Source: Talpa occidentalis (taxonomy: Eukaryota > Chordata > Mammalia > Eulipotyphla > Talpidae). Taken from it: a stretch of DNA of 64,000 bases. A program made the translations under genes and the position numbers. The stretch spans positions 51,262,329 to 51,326,328 of the forward strand of contig NW_023601212.1 of NCBI RefSeq assembly GCF_014898055.3, written 5' to 3'. Each line of letters begins with the position of its first letter. Position 1 is the stretch's first letter. This document shows positions 49,408 through 62,334 of the stretch, piece after piece. The notes below the pieces were generated by a model. It did no database searches. It saw nothing but the letters and a program-made list of their open reading frames with translations, and was not told where the DNA came from.

Positions 49408-50297
49408 TTATACAATTTTTGAATGTAAGTATAATTTTTATCAGAGAAGATAAATAACATTGGTTAAATGTTACTTTGAAAATAGGACTTAAAGATAAAT
49501 TTGAGATGAACTTTTGCTCCTGTGCTGCTTTGAGATCATTATTCCTAAATACATTCATTAAAACAAACAAACAAAATAAACGAAACACTTGCTTCTTGTA
49601 CATGGTTTAAATGTGCTACTTTCCATGTATGGAAATGATCTAGTTAGAATCTTCTCTCCTCAGTTCCTTGATCTGCAACTTAGACATCCTCTGGACCTTA
49701 CTGTCATCTCAGTCCACTCCATTGCTCAAATTGTTAATTCTAGCAGCTTAGTTTCCAGCAAGAAGCATCTGTCCCACCAGGTTTGTTGGTGCAACTTCTT
49801 ACACTATAACTGCTCCTTCACCTTCATCAAATTCTGCAGTCTATTAACCCAAACTATCCCATCTCCCCTCTCTTGCACTTTAATCTAGCTCAGAGTCCTG
49901 TCATTTCAAAAACACTCTTATTTTCTTCTTTGTTCATTGCCTTTTTTTCCAAAAGGAAAAACCTCATTTCCTAATGACCCTATATATCTTTATTACTCAT
50001 GTCCATCCACCAGTGACCAAGTGCTGTTGATATCTCCCAATATGGCAGGTTGATTCCACTGTAAATGCATAATAATTTATCTCAACTGGAATCTTCATAC
50101 TCCTGTGTTCCCACTGTAGTACATTGGTCAATTAAATCTCCCATTTTCCCAGTGACAACTTTTCTTTCATTCTTCTTAAATCTCCATTCCATCACTTTCA
50201 CTTTGTTCTATTTCAGCAAACTTTCTACTCTGATTTCACTTACTGTTTCACAGTCACAAAAAATGGAAGCCACCTATTTCCTCATACCTAGCTTGTA

Positions 50298-50350
50298 ATC
50301 CAGTACCCTACTTGATCTCAACATAGATCCAGTACCCTACTTAATCTCAA
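50298..50350 (+). repeat. Tandem duplication of about 30 bp
   Basis: tccagtaccctacttgatct is repeated 32 bp later as tccagtaccctacttaatct, the two units lying adjacent. Confidence 0.85.
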
Positions 50351-50545
50351 CTCCTTGGCTTTCTTAGGATCTTAACACTATCAGATTATTTCTCTCAACT
50401 GTGTGAAAATTCTCATTTATTTTTAAATATGATCAAGTCTCTCCAAAAATCAAACAAATCCCAACAAACCAAACCATCAAAACCAAAACAAAATGAACAA
50501 TATTCTATTTTTTCTCAAATTCTCTTGCAAATACTAACTATCCTT

Positions 50546-50577
50546 TTTTTAAAGATTGATTTATTTATGCATACAAG
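50546..50577 (-). repeat. SINE tail fragment
   Basis: Only the tail portion of the family (ttttttaaagattgatttatttatgcatacaagc region) is present. Unrelated sequence follows, so this is a heavily 5'-truncated copy. Confidence 0.6.
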
Positions 50578-50784
50578 CAATTTCTATCCTGTACATGGAT
50601 CACACTAAATTAGAAATTATATTGGCCTGATTGTTCAATTGTTTATGTTCTCCCGTTCTACTGGGAACTGAATGGCAAATGCCTTGTCCTCTCACTGAGC
50701 CTCTGATCCTGTGGAATGAGCCAGCATCTGCAACAGAGTGGACTTAAATGACTATTGAATAAAATATTATTTGAGGGTGACTTC

Positions 50785-50895
50785 CTTTTTTTTTTTGTGG
50801 GACCCTCGCCGGCGGCTGGGGAATGAACCTGCGCTGCAGAGGCTGCGGGCAGCCTCGCAGCCCAGCACTCAACCGCTGCACCACCAAAGAGGCCC
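50785..50895 (-). mobile_element. Short-form SINE: tRNA head plus poly(A), perfect TSD
   Basis: On the minus strand: the full tRNA-like head, A box, B box region, gccgccggcgagggtcccac, then poly(A) directly. The body and AAAT tail of the long family are absent. A 13-bp target repeat tgagggtgacttc flanks it at 50772-50784 and 50896-50908, so this is a complete insertion and not a truncation by later deletion. Confidence 0.93.
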
Positions 50896-50917
50896 TGAGG
50901 GTGACTTCTTTTAAAAA

Positions 50918-51262
50918 TACACCATGGAATATTACTCAGCAATCAAAAAAGATAAACACATGCAATTTGCAGCAACACGGATGGTGCTGGAAGGGATCAT
51001 GCTCAGCAAAATAAGCCAGAAAGAAAAAGAAAAATACTGGATGGTCTCACTCATAGCAGGAATCTAGAAAACTTAAATGAGGGACCAGGAAAATGAATAA
51101 CTATAAGAAAGTGAAAATCAAAATCAACAAAAACTATGAACCAGAGACACTCTATGAGAGGTGGGGGGCGGGGAGGGGAGGGATTGGGGTCAAAATAAGG
51201 GGGTTGCAATTGTATGGAGAATATAAAAATAAAATTTATAAAAATTAAAAAAATATATAACA
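50918..51262 (+). mobile_element. L1 3' end, truncated
   Basis: Forward L1 starting at ccatggaatattactcagca (ORF2 C-terminus), through ctcactcatagcaggaat, the G-rich 3' UTR (51158-51187) and an A-rich tail. A short-form SINE lies immediately upstream. Confidence 0.88.
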
Positions 51263-52078
51263 GTCAAAATTGAACAACAAAATATATCAAATATAATTTA
51301 AATATTACTTGATATTATAAAAGATGCCTTAAAAGCCTAATGCATTTTCATTACATAGATATTTAGAAGGGCAAAGACATAAACATTTCTGATAGAATAT
51401 TAGGAAGGGATTTACTGTACTCATTTATTTATTTATTTGCAAGATTAGAGCCAAATTATATTCTTGGATATCTGGCCAGAATGAAAGTACCTATATTCTC
51501 AATAAGACTTGGCATGGGCCCTTCCTGATTTCCTGCCTCTCCCTTTCTTTTGTTCTCAAAGATCTTCAGGGAGTGCCCTACTCTCTTTGCTCCATTTGTC
51601 TCCGGGGTGGAGGATCCTAACTTCTGACTCATACTGCATTGATTCCCTAACCAGGGCCCTCCCTTCCCACCCTCTGAAATGGAATCTGATACCGATGACT
51701 CCATAGGGTCATGTAGCATCTCTGTTTAGGAAAATAATCTTTCTTTCTCCCCTGGAATGGAAGCTGGTGTCCATTTCTCTGGTGGTTTCCTCTGGGCTGA
51801 CTTCAAGAGATTTTTTTTTTTTTTTTTTTTTGCATTGTTTGGGGATCCAAGAGGATGTAGAACAACTAGCCTGGGAAGAAATCAAATATTTACTTTGCCC
51901 TTCATTTGACATTGGGCACTGTTCTAGGCATGGAGGATACCATGAAAGTGTTTTTATTTTCAAAATTTCTAGTGAATTCTTTTTTTAAATTAATGGCAAA
52001 AATTTTCATTAAGTAAGGGTTAAACATGAAAAGACTTTAGATTATATTACTTAACATCTAGTTTAAAGAATATGTTTT

Positions 52079-52369
52079 GGGCCTCCCTGGTGGTGCAAGG
52101 GGTTGAACACCGCACTATGAAGCAATCGTAGCCTCTGTGGCACGAGTTCGATCCCCGGCCAGCCAGAGAGAAACCCACATGGTGCAGCAGACCTCTCCTG
52201 CCTTGCCCACTGCTCCCCTCAGCAGTGTATTTCAGTCGATCTGCCTGTTCTGTTCCCTCTCTGTCTCTGGTGAATCCTCTCACCACCCCCCATACACACA
52301 CACCTCTGGCCTATATGCCAGCTCTTGTATGCATAAATAAATATTTTTTAAAAACTTATTGAAAAAAAG
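52079..52369 (+). mobile_element. tRNA-derived SINE, full length with TSD
   Basis: Forward copy gggcctccctggtggtgcaa with B box GTTCGATCCCC, body and a degraded A-rich tail. It is flanked by gaatatgtttt at 52068-52078 and 52370-52380. Confidence 0.92.
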
Positions 52370-53018
52370 GAATATGTTTTTTTTTGTGTGTTGGCTTGGA
52401 GAATATTTTGTTATTTCATAAATCGAGACAATAAGCTTCCAAAATTTCATAAAATAGCGCAAGGTACACTTATTTAATTCCCTTCCTGTCATTTCTAATA
52501 ACTTCCTCAAAGTCACTGATATCAAAAGCATTAGATTGCAGTCCTGTTAAAACCAACTTGGATTAAAAAACAAAAAAACTTTAAAAATATCCCTTTCATA
52601 TTTGTAATAGTTTTGAAAACAAGAAAATTCAGTTTGAAATAAATTAATCACCCACTAACATTACACTAGGCTCAGCTGTTTTTCTTACAGAGATATGGAA
52701 TTAACTTGAGGAAAAGTAATTTAAATTTTTCTAAGAAAAATGTAGCCAAAACCCACTAAACTTAAATCATTAAATTTAGAACATTAATTTTATTGTGATT
52801 TATCCTCTTTTATCTGGAATACAGAGAAAAAACTTGAAAAGCAACTGAGATTTCTCTTGGGGAAAAGAAGGGAAGACAAATGAGAACAAATGGTATTCAA
52901 ATCACATAGAGCTTTGGGAATTAATATCCTTGTAAATATCAGTGCAAAGCCCTGCCTCGGGTCACATTCTTTATAAGAAGCTATAAAGTTTGTTGATTTT
53001 TAGAAAATGGTGTTGGCA

Positions 53019-53068
53019 GTAATATGCTTTCAAGCCTTTTATCCTTGTATTTTAAAGAACAAAAAACA
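53019..53068 (+). repeat. Inverted duplication, arm A
   Basis: 50 bp beginning gtaatatgctttcaagcc. The reverse complement is at 53597-53646 with 2 differences. Neither arm overlaps a repeat I recognise. Confidence 0.9.
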
Positions 53069-53596
53069 CATTAGTCAAACATTTGAAATGTAAAAAATAG
53101 AAGATATTTCTATAATAATGGAATTATAGTTCTAACTTTTATATAGATAGTTGTTCCCCCCAAACTGAGAAGCTTCACATGTAATTTGATTTTCCTTTGT
53201 GAAGATTCAGTAATTTAATTTTTAAAAAGGAAGATTAAAATTAAAAATATGTGGAACAGCATTATCACATAGCAATAAGATAAAGTTATGAAGAAGACTA
53301 AGACCCAGTTATTGTCATTCTTTAACAGAAACAGAACACTGGATTTAAACTGTAACAGACGAAGATTGGGGGAAAATATTTTGCTGTAGAAAAGTCCTAG
53401 CAGTTGATGTTAGAATTAAATCCATGAAAAACCACAGCCAGATAGGCAATAACTGTGAAAAAGAAGGGGATATGATAATGGTGATTTCAGAATATTTTCC
53501 TCTGCCAACTTTGTATATGCTTTATCTAATTTCTAGTGTCCTAAACTATGCTATCATGTAAAAGTTGTTATGTGTTTTTTGTTACACATGCTGTTA

Positions 53597-53646
53597 TGTT
53601 TTTTGTTCTTTAAAATACAAGGATAAAGGGCATGAAAGCATATTAC
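53597..53646 (-). repeat. Inverted duplication, arm B
   Basis: Reverse-complement partner of 53019-53068. Just upstream, gttatg with a T-run and gtt occurs twice (53567-53609), a small tandem duplication beside the arm. Confidence 0.9.
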
Positions 53647-54109
53647 ATATGCTCTAGATTTCTAATGAATCCTAAACGAATGAAAATAATCAAACTGATA
53701 TAAAACAAAAAAATTAAGAAAGAAAAATAAAAAAATTGACTTGAAAGAAAAGGGGAGGGATTTTATGTCAGCATGTAGGTAGAGTAGAGCTGTAAGAGAT
53801 GTGATTTTCATTTTTCAATGAACATGATTCAGCTTCAGAAAGCAGGTTTTATTTCCATTTAAGTTTATCTTAATGCATTTGATTTACAAATGACATATAC
53901 ATGTCTGTCTAGGAAGATAAGAGTCTAACTCACATTATATATAAAAGCTTCCAGAACAGTAGAACTAGTTTCTGGATCCAAATCAGAGTTCAGTATGTGT
54001 TAGCCATTAATACTACTGTTACTACTACTACTAGCATTCTAAATTCTTATAAGGGAAATAATCACTAAATGTTTCTACCATAAAGGAGCAATAATCGTGG
54101 AATGTGTAC

Positions 54110-54330
54110 CTTTTAAAAGGCTTTGAAAGTATTTTAAATATCATTACTTTAGTTCAAGCTCACACAAATATTTCTGTTGCATTTTACAAATGATACTCAA
54201 GTGTTGAGATTAATTTCTCAACCTGTCTTAGGTCACCAGTCTGGCAAGTAGCAAAACTGGAAGTATTTAATGCCAAAGTCAGTTTCCTTTATCACTTTGC
54301 TACTTTCCTTCTAAATATTGGTTTAAGTAA
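54110..54330 (+). repeat. MIR-type ancient SINE remnant
   Basis: cattttacaaatgatactca, gtcttaggtcaccagtctgg and caagtagcaaaactggaagt match the MIR core and 3' part. Confidence 0.6.
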
Positions 54331-54895
54331 CCTTATTAATCTAATCAAATTAACTTATTTATATAATCTCTCTTTGTGTTTTATTTGAAAGTAGGGCAGT
54401 AGAGGATTAAAGACAGATGCAAGTCTGGGGCTGGTCTCATCCTCAATGAAGTACATTTGTTTCAAGATTTTAGCTTCCACTTCTAACTCCGGTCACTGAA
54501 TGATTGGTGCACCTAAAATTTCAAAATAGCAAGTGACAATGTTATTATAAATAAAAAGCTACTTCCTTTCCTCCACATATTCTTGCTACTTAGTGTTTTA
54601 ACTTATTTAGGTGTGACCTCACAAACACCTCAAAGAAACACAACGAGGAGCATTTTAAGAGACAGAAAGATAATATTTATACTGTATGCATATTTATAGG
54701 TTTTGATTATTTTTATTGTTAGAGTTGAAACTTGGAATCTGAAGCTAGTAAAACTATAGTTTGCTGCTAGATTATCTAGAGAAAAATTATCTTATATCCT
54801 TCAGGAGTGAAAGATGGAACTGAGATAGGAGAGTAGAGGCACTGGGGGGAATGCTTGGCTCTTTCTTGCCATCCATCCTGGGATCTATGATTGTT

Positions 54896-54972
54896 AACTG
54901 ATCTATGATGCCTGAATTCATCCCATGCAAAACAGGCCCCTATCCTCCTATATTCACATTGACTTTCAAGAA
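54896..54972 (+). repeat. Direct duplication, copy 1
   Basis: 77 bp starting aactgatctatgatgcctga. Recurs at 55231-55307 in the same orientation with a single C/T difference. Confidence 0.95.
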
Positions 54973-55230
54973 GCAAATAACTGGTTGATTTCTTTATAAT
55001 CGTTGGTATATACTTCAAAGGACATAGGACAGAGTTTAGAAGGATATGCTGACTATTAGGCTTTTTCAGAGCAGGATATATAGCTGGTTAATATGGGAGG
55101 ATGTGGATTTTGATGGGAAATTTCTTAATTTTCTTTACAAGTGTGCACATGTGGGGATGTTCTTAAAGGTAAATAAGCAATTCATTGCAGGGTAAATATA
55201 TGAGACAAAATGATGTTGAACAAGAGGAAT

Positions 55231-55307
55231 AACTGATCTATGATGCCTGAATTCATCCCATGCAAAACAGGCCTCTATCCTCCTATATTCACATTGACTT
55301 TCAAGAA
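55231..55307 (+). repeat. Direct duplication, copy 2
   Basis: Same 77 bp as 54896-54972, 258 bp downstream. The near identity implies a recent local event. It ends 11 bp before a (TG)n tract. Confidence 0.95.
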
Positions 55308-55316
55308 TCCTCATTT

Positions 55317-55345
55317 GTCGTGTGTGTGTGTATGTGTGTGTGTAT
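55317..55345 (+). repeat. (TG)n microsatellite
   Basis: TG repeat with one TA interruption, just downstream of a duplicated block. Confidence 0.9.
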
Positions 55346-55935
55346 TTCCCCCTCATTTGGGATAATCTAGTACTTAGTTCACCAAGATTTGACACATGAA
55401 CTTTGTCTGTCTTAAACTTCTCTCATAAATGATAATGATTTAATTAGTAAAATGCTTTGTATTGATTTTTTTCCCAAGACACAATTGCATAAGATAATAT
55501 TTTATCACATTAAATGAAAGTCACAGTACTGCAATATCCTTTAACTAATCAATGATGAGGTTAATAGCAAATATGCTCCATATGTGAATGTCGGAATAGA
55601 TTGTCAGAAGATTTTAGTGGGCAGGCAGCTGAGCAGTGGAGAAGAAAGAGGGAGATACTTCCTAGGAGAGGGGGGATGGGGAGAAAGGAAGCCTGCCCAG
55701 AGGAAGGACAAATGGAGTAAAGGCCTAGTCCTTGAGTAAGCTGCTGATTGGCCATCTGGACATCCTTAGACCCTCAGCCTGTCTCCTCCTGCCTCATTCT
55801 TCCCAAGTAAACAGAAGAGCCATCTGTTAGGACAGACCAGGAATCTATCCCAATAAAGCAGCAGGATAATGTATTCATTTGAGGGGAAAAGAGGTCACAG
55901 TAAAATGGTAGAGTACTTGAAGGGGAAAGAGGAGT

Positions 55936-56333
55936 TACTACTCAGCAATCAAAAAAGATAAACTCATGCTACTCACAGCAACATGGAGGAAGCTGGGATT
56001 ATGCTCAGTGAAATAAGTCAGAAGGGAAAAGAAAAATATCAGATGGTTTCACTTACAGGAGGAATATAGGGAAACTCAACAAGGGGTCAGAAAAAAAGAA
56101 GACAAAATTTCCAAGCAAACTATAAATTGATACATACAGTAGGGGAGGGGTGGGGTCAGGGGCCAAAACAGGGGAGGGAAGAGCACAAGAGACTATGGGT
56201 GATTTGGTGGTGGGGATTTTATGGAGATTACATCTGAGGGGTGAAATCAAACATTGTACAAAAATGAACAATTATAAATAAATAAATAAATAAATACATA
56301 CATACATACATACATACATACATACATACATAA
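55936..56333 (+). mobile_element. L1 3' end with expanded (AAAT)/(ATAC) tail
   Basis: A more diverged forward L1 3' end: tactcagcaatcaaaaaaga, tcagtgaaataagtcagaag, 3' UTR with gtacaaaaatgaacaattat. Its tail has become a compound microsatellite, (aaat)n then (acat)n, at 56274-56330. Confidence 0.85.
56274..56332 (+). repeat. Compound (AAAT)n(ACAT)n microsatellite
   Basis: About five aaat units followed by about nine acat units, derived from an L1 tail. Confidence 0.95.
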
Positions 56334-59300
56334 AATTTAAAAAAGAAGTAGAGAAGTATTGAATTGGAGACTGAGAATACCAAGACATCATTTCTTGGCT
56401 TCCCATTTTTGCCTAGTATTAACCCTGTGTACTTCCACATCTTTTCATAATTAGAAGCTATAACATGATATTTTGTTATGCATGGTTGCCTTCATGCAGT
56501 CTCTTGAAGGGACCATGGCCCATTATAATTCATGTGAATTATGAAATTTTTGCAATGTTTTAAAATATGAAGGCTCATTATTTTCTGGTTTATTAATGAA
56601 AATATTGAGTGCCTGCTACACATTGTATGTTTATGATTGCTTGAATTGAAGGGAACTGCATCTCCTTCAAAGATCCAACATGAAAGAATGCCCAAGTGAA
56701 AAGATCAATTGCTAAAGAGTTAGAGCCTTACTGCCGACAGGTGATTGTGTGAAAGCCTGGAAATGGTTGTAAATGTTCACCTTTAATGCATCTGGACTGG
56801 AGGTCAGCGGTTCTCTGATGCTTTGGCTTGGATTCCACCTTCTTAAAGCTTGTTTGGTGATCACTGTAAAGAGTGTCATAGCAGGATCCCTGGGTTGTAA
56901 CATTTTTGTTGTTAATTATGGAAATCTTAGTTTTGGGCCCTGAAAAGCTCTGTAGTAGTATATCTTTCCATATTTTCTATGAATGTTGAAGCCCAGCACA
57001 TGTCACTGAGAAGCTAGGACTCTGTAGTCATTCTGATTTATTTTATACTTGCCTGGATGCAACTTTAAATTAGATTCAATTCAGGCTAATGATTTCCACA
57101 TGTACATTCTGTTTTCTTGGTCATAGGATCGCAAAACTGTATTTTAAGAAAAAGAACTGAGGATTGTTTTAAGAAAGAGGACTGAGGGTTGTAACATTTG
57201 CTCAGCTTGCAACTGAGTTTCATTCCTAAAGTTTTATAGGTAAAGGGCAAGTTAAACACATAAGGCATTTCAAGAAATGGGTGTTTCATGTGAAAAGAAT
57301 ACAGTCTGACTTTGAAACCAGGTTTAGTAGGATGTACTGTTTGTCAATGCCAGTACAGATTCTTTTAGACTCAGTGAAGTCTCAGCCTACCAGTGAAGTC
57401 TCATTTTCTGATTGCTTAGTTAGGCATACCTGGAAAACAACTGGCGTAAACACTAGTTCATTGAAAATAGATGATGAGAATAGATGAATTGAAATGGGTT
57501 AATAGAAGAGAAAGAGCAGGCCCAGGCAAATGCTTGTTCCAAGATTAGTGTGTTCCCTGTTCTCTGATCCCTTGTTTGAAGAACATTTTCCCATTAGGTT
57601 TTGGACAGGGACCTCATTTTTCACCGGCTCCTCTCAAGGTTTAAAGGTTCAATTTATTCTAGTGCCACTCCCACACTCTTGTATTTAGAAAAGATGGCAC
57701 CTTTATCTATGTTTTATTACTCCCTTGACTGATAGGGTTTCTATTTATTCTTATTTAATACTGCTTTCCAGGAATTTATTTTTTTTACGTAAATATCACT
57801 GTAACTCTGAGGTTACAGATAATTTTTTCCTTTAATTCCAGGAGCAACATTTACTGTGAAAGGTCAGATGTTTCTGTTTTTTCAACACAAATTCTTTTCT
57901 CTCTGAAATGTCTTGGCAACTTAGTAGATAGTTACCATCAGTAGAATTGTAGAGCTAAGATGAATATCAAAATACTGAGCAAGAATGTGCCTACTGGTAC
58001 CAATTAATTATGTTTTAGTGTTCAAATAAAAACTCAAAGTTAACAAAGTCAGACCCTTCTTGTATGCATTTAGGGAATTATTTAATTCAATGCATTATGC
58101 ACTTCAACTCTCTCACACCTTTCATTTTCATGTGTGTGCAGATTTATGTGGTTTGGAGGGATACATTTACATAGCTGTGTTTGTTTTCTTTTGTTAAGTA
58201 TTAAACCTGACTGCATGCCAGGATGAAAGAGAGAGACCAAGAGACAAAACAGAGACTGAGAGATATGGGACATGGGAGGAATTAGTTTTATATTCCACCG
58301 AATATAACACACACATCATACATATTATTATTATTATATACATATTATATATATTATTGTTGGTTAAAGAGAAACTTTTGACATTCATACTTTTAGGGGA
58401 CTTAGCTTTGGAATTACATCACAGGAAATGAGATGGAGTAGGCTTGCGTAAAGCTCAGGTTAGTTATAACAACAGTGCTTATGGATTGTTTCAAGATTCC
58501 TTGCTCAAATTAACAGTGATGTAAGAAAATAAGTAAGTATAATAAAAAAATAAAGATTCTTTGCACAATCTCACTCACTTATTTACTTACTTTTCATTCA
58601 TCGATCTGTTTATTTATTAAACAACAATGAAGCCCTTGCTAAATTACTTGACAAACAAAGATCTAGGAAAAAATAAATTATGACACAATGTAGGAAATGC
58701 TACAATAGAAAAATGAACAATATTCTATGGACATCTGGAAGGATAGGAATAGCTTCCTCTGCTTTTGTAATGTCCCTGACAAGCTACTTGCTTGCAGCCA
58801 CAGAAATTGATAAAGATAATAAAAGCCCTCACTGGATTTTCCATGAACCCTTAGGCCAGACAGAAATGAGTTAAAATCTCTCCTCTTTACCTACTAGCTA
58901 TGTGATCCCAGATGCCCTGTTTGAAATAAAATGTGCCAAAAATGATACCTACATCATCTGTTGATGGAGAATAACACAGTGTATGTGACAATACTGTCTC
59001 AAGGGAGCCATCCACTAAGCTCTTATAAGTAGAGTGCCTTATTACAAGTAGAAGAATTAAATTAATGAGGCTTTTCATAGATTCAACTTCATCAATTCCA
59101 AATTTCTCCATCATAGGATGTTTTATGGTATGTAATTTTCCCTTTTTTCCTATTTGGTATTCAGGTCAAAACAAAAAAGAATACTTTTAGTGTTATTTTT
59201 TTTTAACTTTGGCCTTAAAACTTAAAGTACTTCATTTTTATAGTTTTAACCACAATCCCTTGCCCTCAAATTTAAAATACCACATGAGTTTGACACAAAT

Positions 59301-59512
59301 CAACCTAATGTATCTGACTTTGCCAGATTCATATATAAGCATGGATATTTACCAGTTCTCTTTTTTGGCTACATTTAAAAATCAGACATCAGTTGCTAAT
59401 TTGGGGAACACTATAACAAACATGTGGGTTAAATCCTGGGGGGGTGTGTGTGTGTGTATGACTGTGAAAGGTGACATAATTCTGCTTTTTCAGTATTTCT
59501 TTTTACTTTTTC
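56334..59512. other. Intronic stretch, no feature seen
   Basis: Unique sequence with small tandem duplications near 57140-57190 and 57368-57405 and an ATT/AT-rich tract near 58320-58360. No exon supported. Confidence 0.55.
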
Positions 59513-59784
59513 TTTTTTTTTTAAGATTTATTTATTTATGCATACAAGAGCTGGGGTGCAGGCCAGAGGTGCAGGGGGTGAGAGGATTCACCAGAGACAG
59601 AGAGGAGAGCAGAACAGGCAGACTGACTAAAATACACTGCTGAGAGGAGCAGTGGGTGTGGCAGGTGAGGTCAGGTGCGCCATGTGGGGAGCTCCTTGGC
59701 TGGCTGGGTATCAAACTCATCCTGCAGAGGCTATGGATAGCTTCATAGTGCTGTGCTTAGCCCTTTGCACCACCAGGGAGGCCC
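59513..59784 (-). mobile_element. tRNA-derived SINE, full length
   Basis: Reverse-oriented copy from the T-run and aagatttatttatttatgca to caccaccagggaggcccc. A short shared flank, cagtatt, occurs at 59491 and 59785. Confidence 0.9.
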
Positions 59785-60639
59785 CAGTATTGATTTTTTC
59801 TATCTGAAGTGCCTTTCACAACTTAGTAAGTTATAACCATCAATAGAATTATAATTTGTATAGCTATGTATAAATATGAAAACTTTATTTATAAAATTTG
59901 TACAATATTTAACCAAAATCAATAATCTGTAGTTTTTTTAGGTAGATCGTATCTTGATTCCTGACCTTTAGTAGATTAAAGCAACTTGAATTTTTGTTTC
60001 TAATAACTTCTGATAGGAAATAAAGTTCGTGGAGAATGTTTGGGTCAATGCATCTACTTTGTAGATATTAATCTAGAATAAAATCTAGGTTATTAAGCCA
60101 AGCATATCATTCTGAAGCAGTGCTGTCCAACAAAAATATATGAGCCACATAAGTCATTTTTTAAAAGTTGAAATTAATTTAAAAAATCCATTTAACCCAA
60201 TGTATCCAAGATGTTTTAACATGTCATCAATATAAAATATAAAATTAATACTTCTTTCATTTCCTAATTTAAATTTCAGTCAATTATGTTCAGCAACTGT
60301 TTGGGGAATGGATAAATTATTTCATGATTCATATCATGATTCATAATCAGTTGTACAATATGAGCATAGAGGAGTATTTTTGTTTAAACTTTTAAAAATA
60401 CATCAGTAATTTAAACTTTTTGCATAAACCCAAATATCCATTATAAATATGCAAAGGTGGACAAAGTAAAAATTATTCCCACACAACAGACTAAAATTAC
60501 TAATGTGCCCAGTATCTCTTTCCCACATTCCTAGCACACAGGTGCTCAGTGAGGGTATTTGTTGCATGAGATAATTCCCCAAATAACCATTACACAAAGG
60601 AAATTATTTTATGGATCATTAAAGAGTAAAGGGTATAAC

Positions 60640-61500
60640 AGTACATCTGTAGAGCAAGGAAGTATGACTGACTGGAAGAAAAGAGAAAGTTTTAAAGAGA
60701 GGAAAGCAGATTATCTCAACTTTTGACCAAAAAAAGTCTAATTTGACAAATATTTACTCAGTGATTTTTTTATGCTGGCAAATACTATGACCTGAGGGTT
60801 CAAAGACACAGCAAAGCAGTTTCTGCCTTCAAAAGCTTATAGAAAATGGAAAAATCTAGATTTGTGAGAAATGTTTAAGAGTAGATACAAAGTAGTAGAA
60901 AAATCACTTGAATGGAAGGACTAAAGTCATTAAGGTGTGCAGCCAGCAGCATATTCAAAGAACAGGAAATAGTTTCAGCAGAAACAAAACAACTTGTGGA
61001 GAGAGAGCAACAGGAGATAGAAAATAGGAAGATAATTTGATCCAACACAAGTTGTTAGTGAAGGATTTTAAGTAGGAATATATGATATATTTATATGTCT
61101 TTACTACAGGGGAAAATAAAGTTTGGTAATAGAAGGAGCAGAAGATTAGATAGGAGCTTATACTTGTAATGAAATCAACAGTAAGAAGAGTGCATTGTAG
61201 GAAGAGGAAGGGAAGGGACAGATTCATCTTAGGAGTAGAAGGAATATGGTGTGACCAGTGCTTAGGTGAAGGATATAGGAGGAGTCAGTGATGATTCAGG
61301 TTTGGAACCTGAATGTTAAGGCAGATAGTAACATCAACAAACAAATATAGGGATAACATGTTGGAGAACGATATAATGAGTTCCATTTTAGATGCATTGA
61401 ATTATGGAGACCCTTACAACATCCAGGAGTATATGTGTAATGGGCCATTAAAAATTGAAAACTGAAGCTTGAGAGATAATTTATCTAAAGATACAAGTAT
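60640..61500 (+). repeat. Ancient interspersed repeat, likely same class as 4750-6080
   Basis: gatgattcaggtttggaacc (61290), gagttccattttagatgcat (61378) and related wording match other parts of the same kind of old repeat. Assignment is tentative. Confidence 0.35.
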
Positions 61501-62334
61501 ACAAATCATTGAGAGCAGTCTTCCCTGTTCAACTAAAGGCATGAAAAATACACATAAGTGATAGAGGATATGAGATAAGTTCCACAAATATAGAAGAGTT
61601 TTATAACTCAGTAACTTTCTGGGAATCTATAGCTTATATCATCTCAAATTTGAAAATCAAGTTACTATAGTTTTCAGTACCTATCACTAAGAAAGTGACT
61701 TAATATTTAAAGGCTCTCTCAATTTATAATAGGGAATTTACAATAGTTTCTCTTCTCTTCTAGCCCATTTAATGACTAGTACTCAAAGGCTATACATTTT
61801 GAGAGGGATCCAATACAAGATTCTCTAATTTGTCCAGACTGCAATGTAAACAGTTCTAATTTTTGTTTCTTGGGACCTTGATTGAATCTGGGGTGCTCAG
61901 GATATGTGTCTGAGAATCTGAGGCTGGAGCCTGGAGAAAGCCCCATAGGAGAACCAAATAGATTTTCAGAGTTCAAAGATAAAACCCTGTCCTTTTCATC
62001 AAGTTACTATTTTCTTTTTGAGAAAGGGGTCTTAATTCTTAAATTCTGCAGATATTATTCTGTTTCTGATGAAACTATTTCCTATTCTTTGAATATGCTG
62101 CTGGCTGCACACCTTAATGACTTTAGTCCTTTACTTCAAGGTTGCCCATGACTCCAAGCTGTCCTGCTTTTAATTTGTTTGTTTTCTCTCCTTATAAACT
62201 AGAATCTTATTCATTGCTCAAAGCATATGGGTTGAAAAACCATTCCCTTGGCCCTATAGTTATTAACATTCATGATAGGAAAATAATCAGACATGATATA
62301 ATATAGGTCATATATGCTTAGAATAATTTTGTAT

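Noticed and set aside
51800..51835. Long T-run followed by gcat considered as another SINE tail variant
   Set aside because: Sequence after gcat (tgtttggggatcc) departs from the SINE body at once, so only the homopolymer is shared.
56274..56332. Regular 4-bp repeats considered as a CRISPR or satellite array
   Set aside because: A simple microsatellite grown from an L1 tail. There are no spacers and no long unit.
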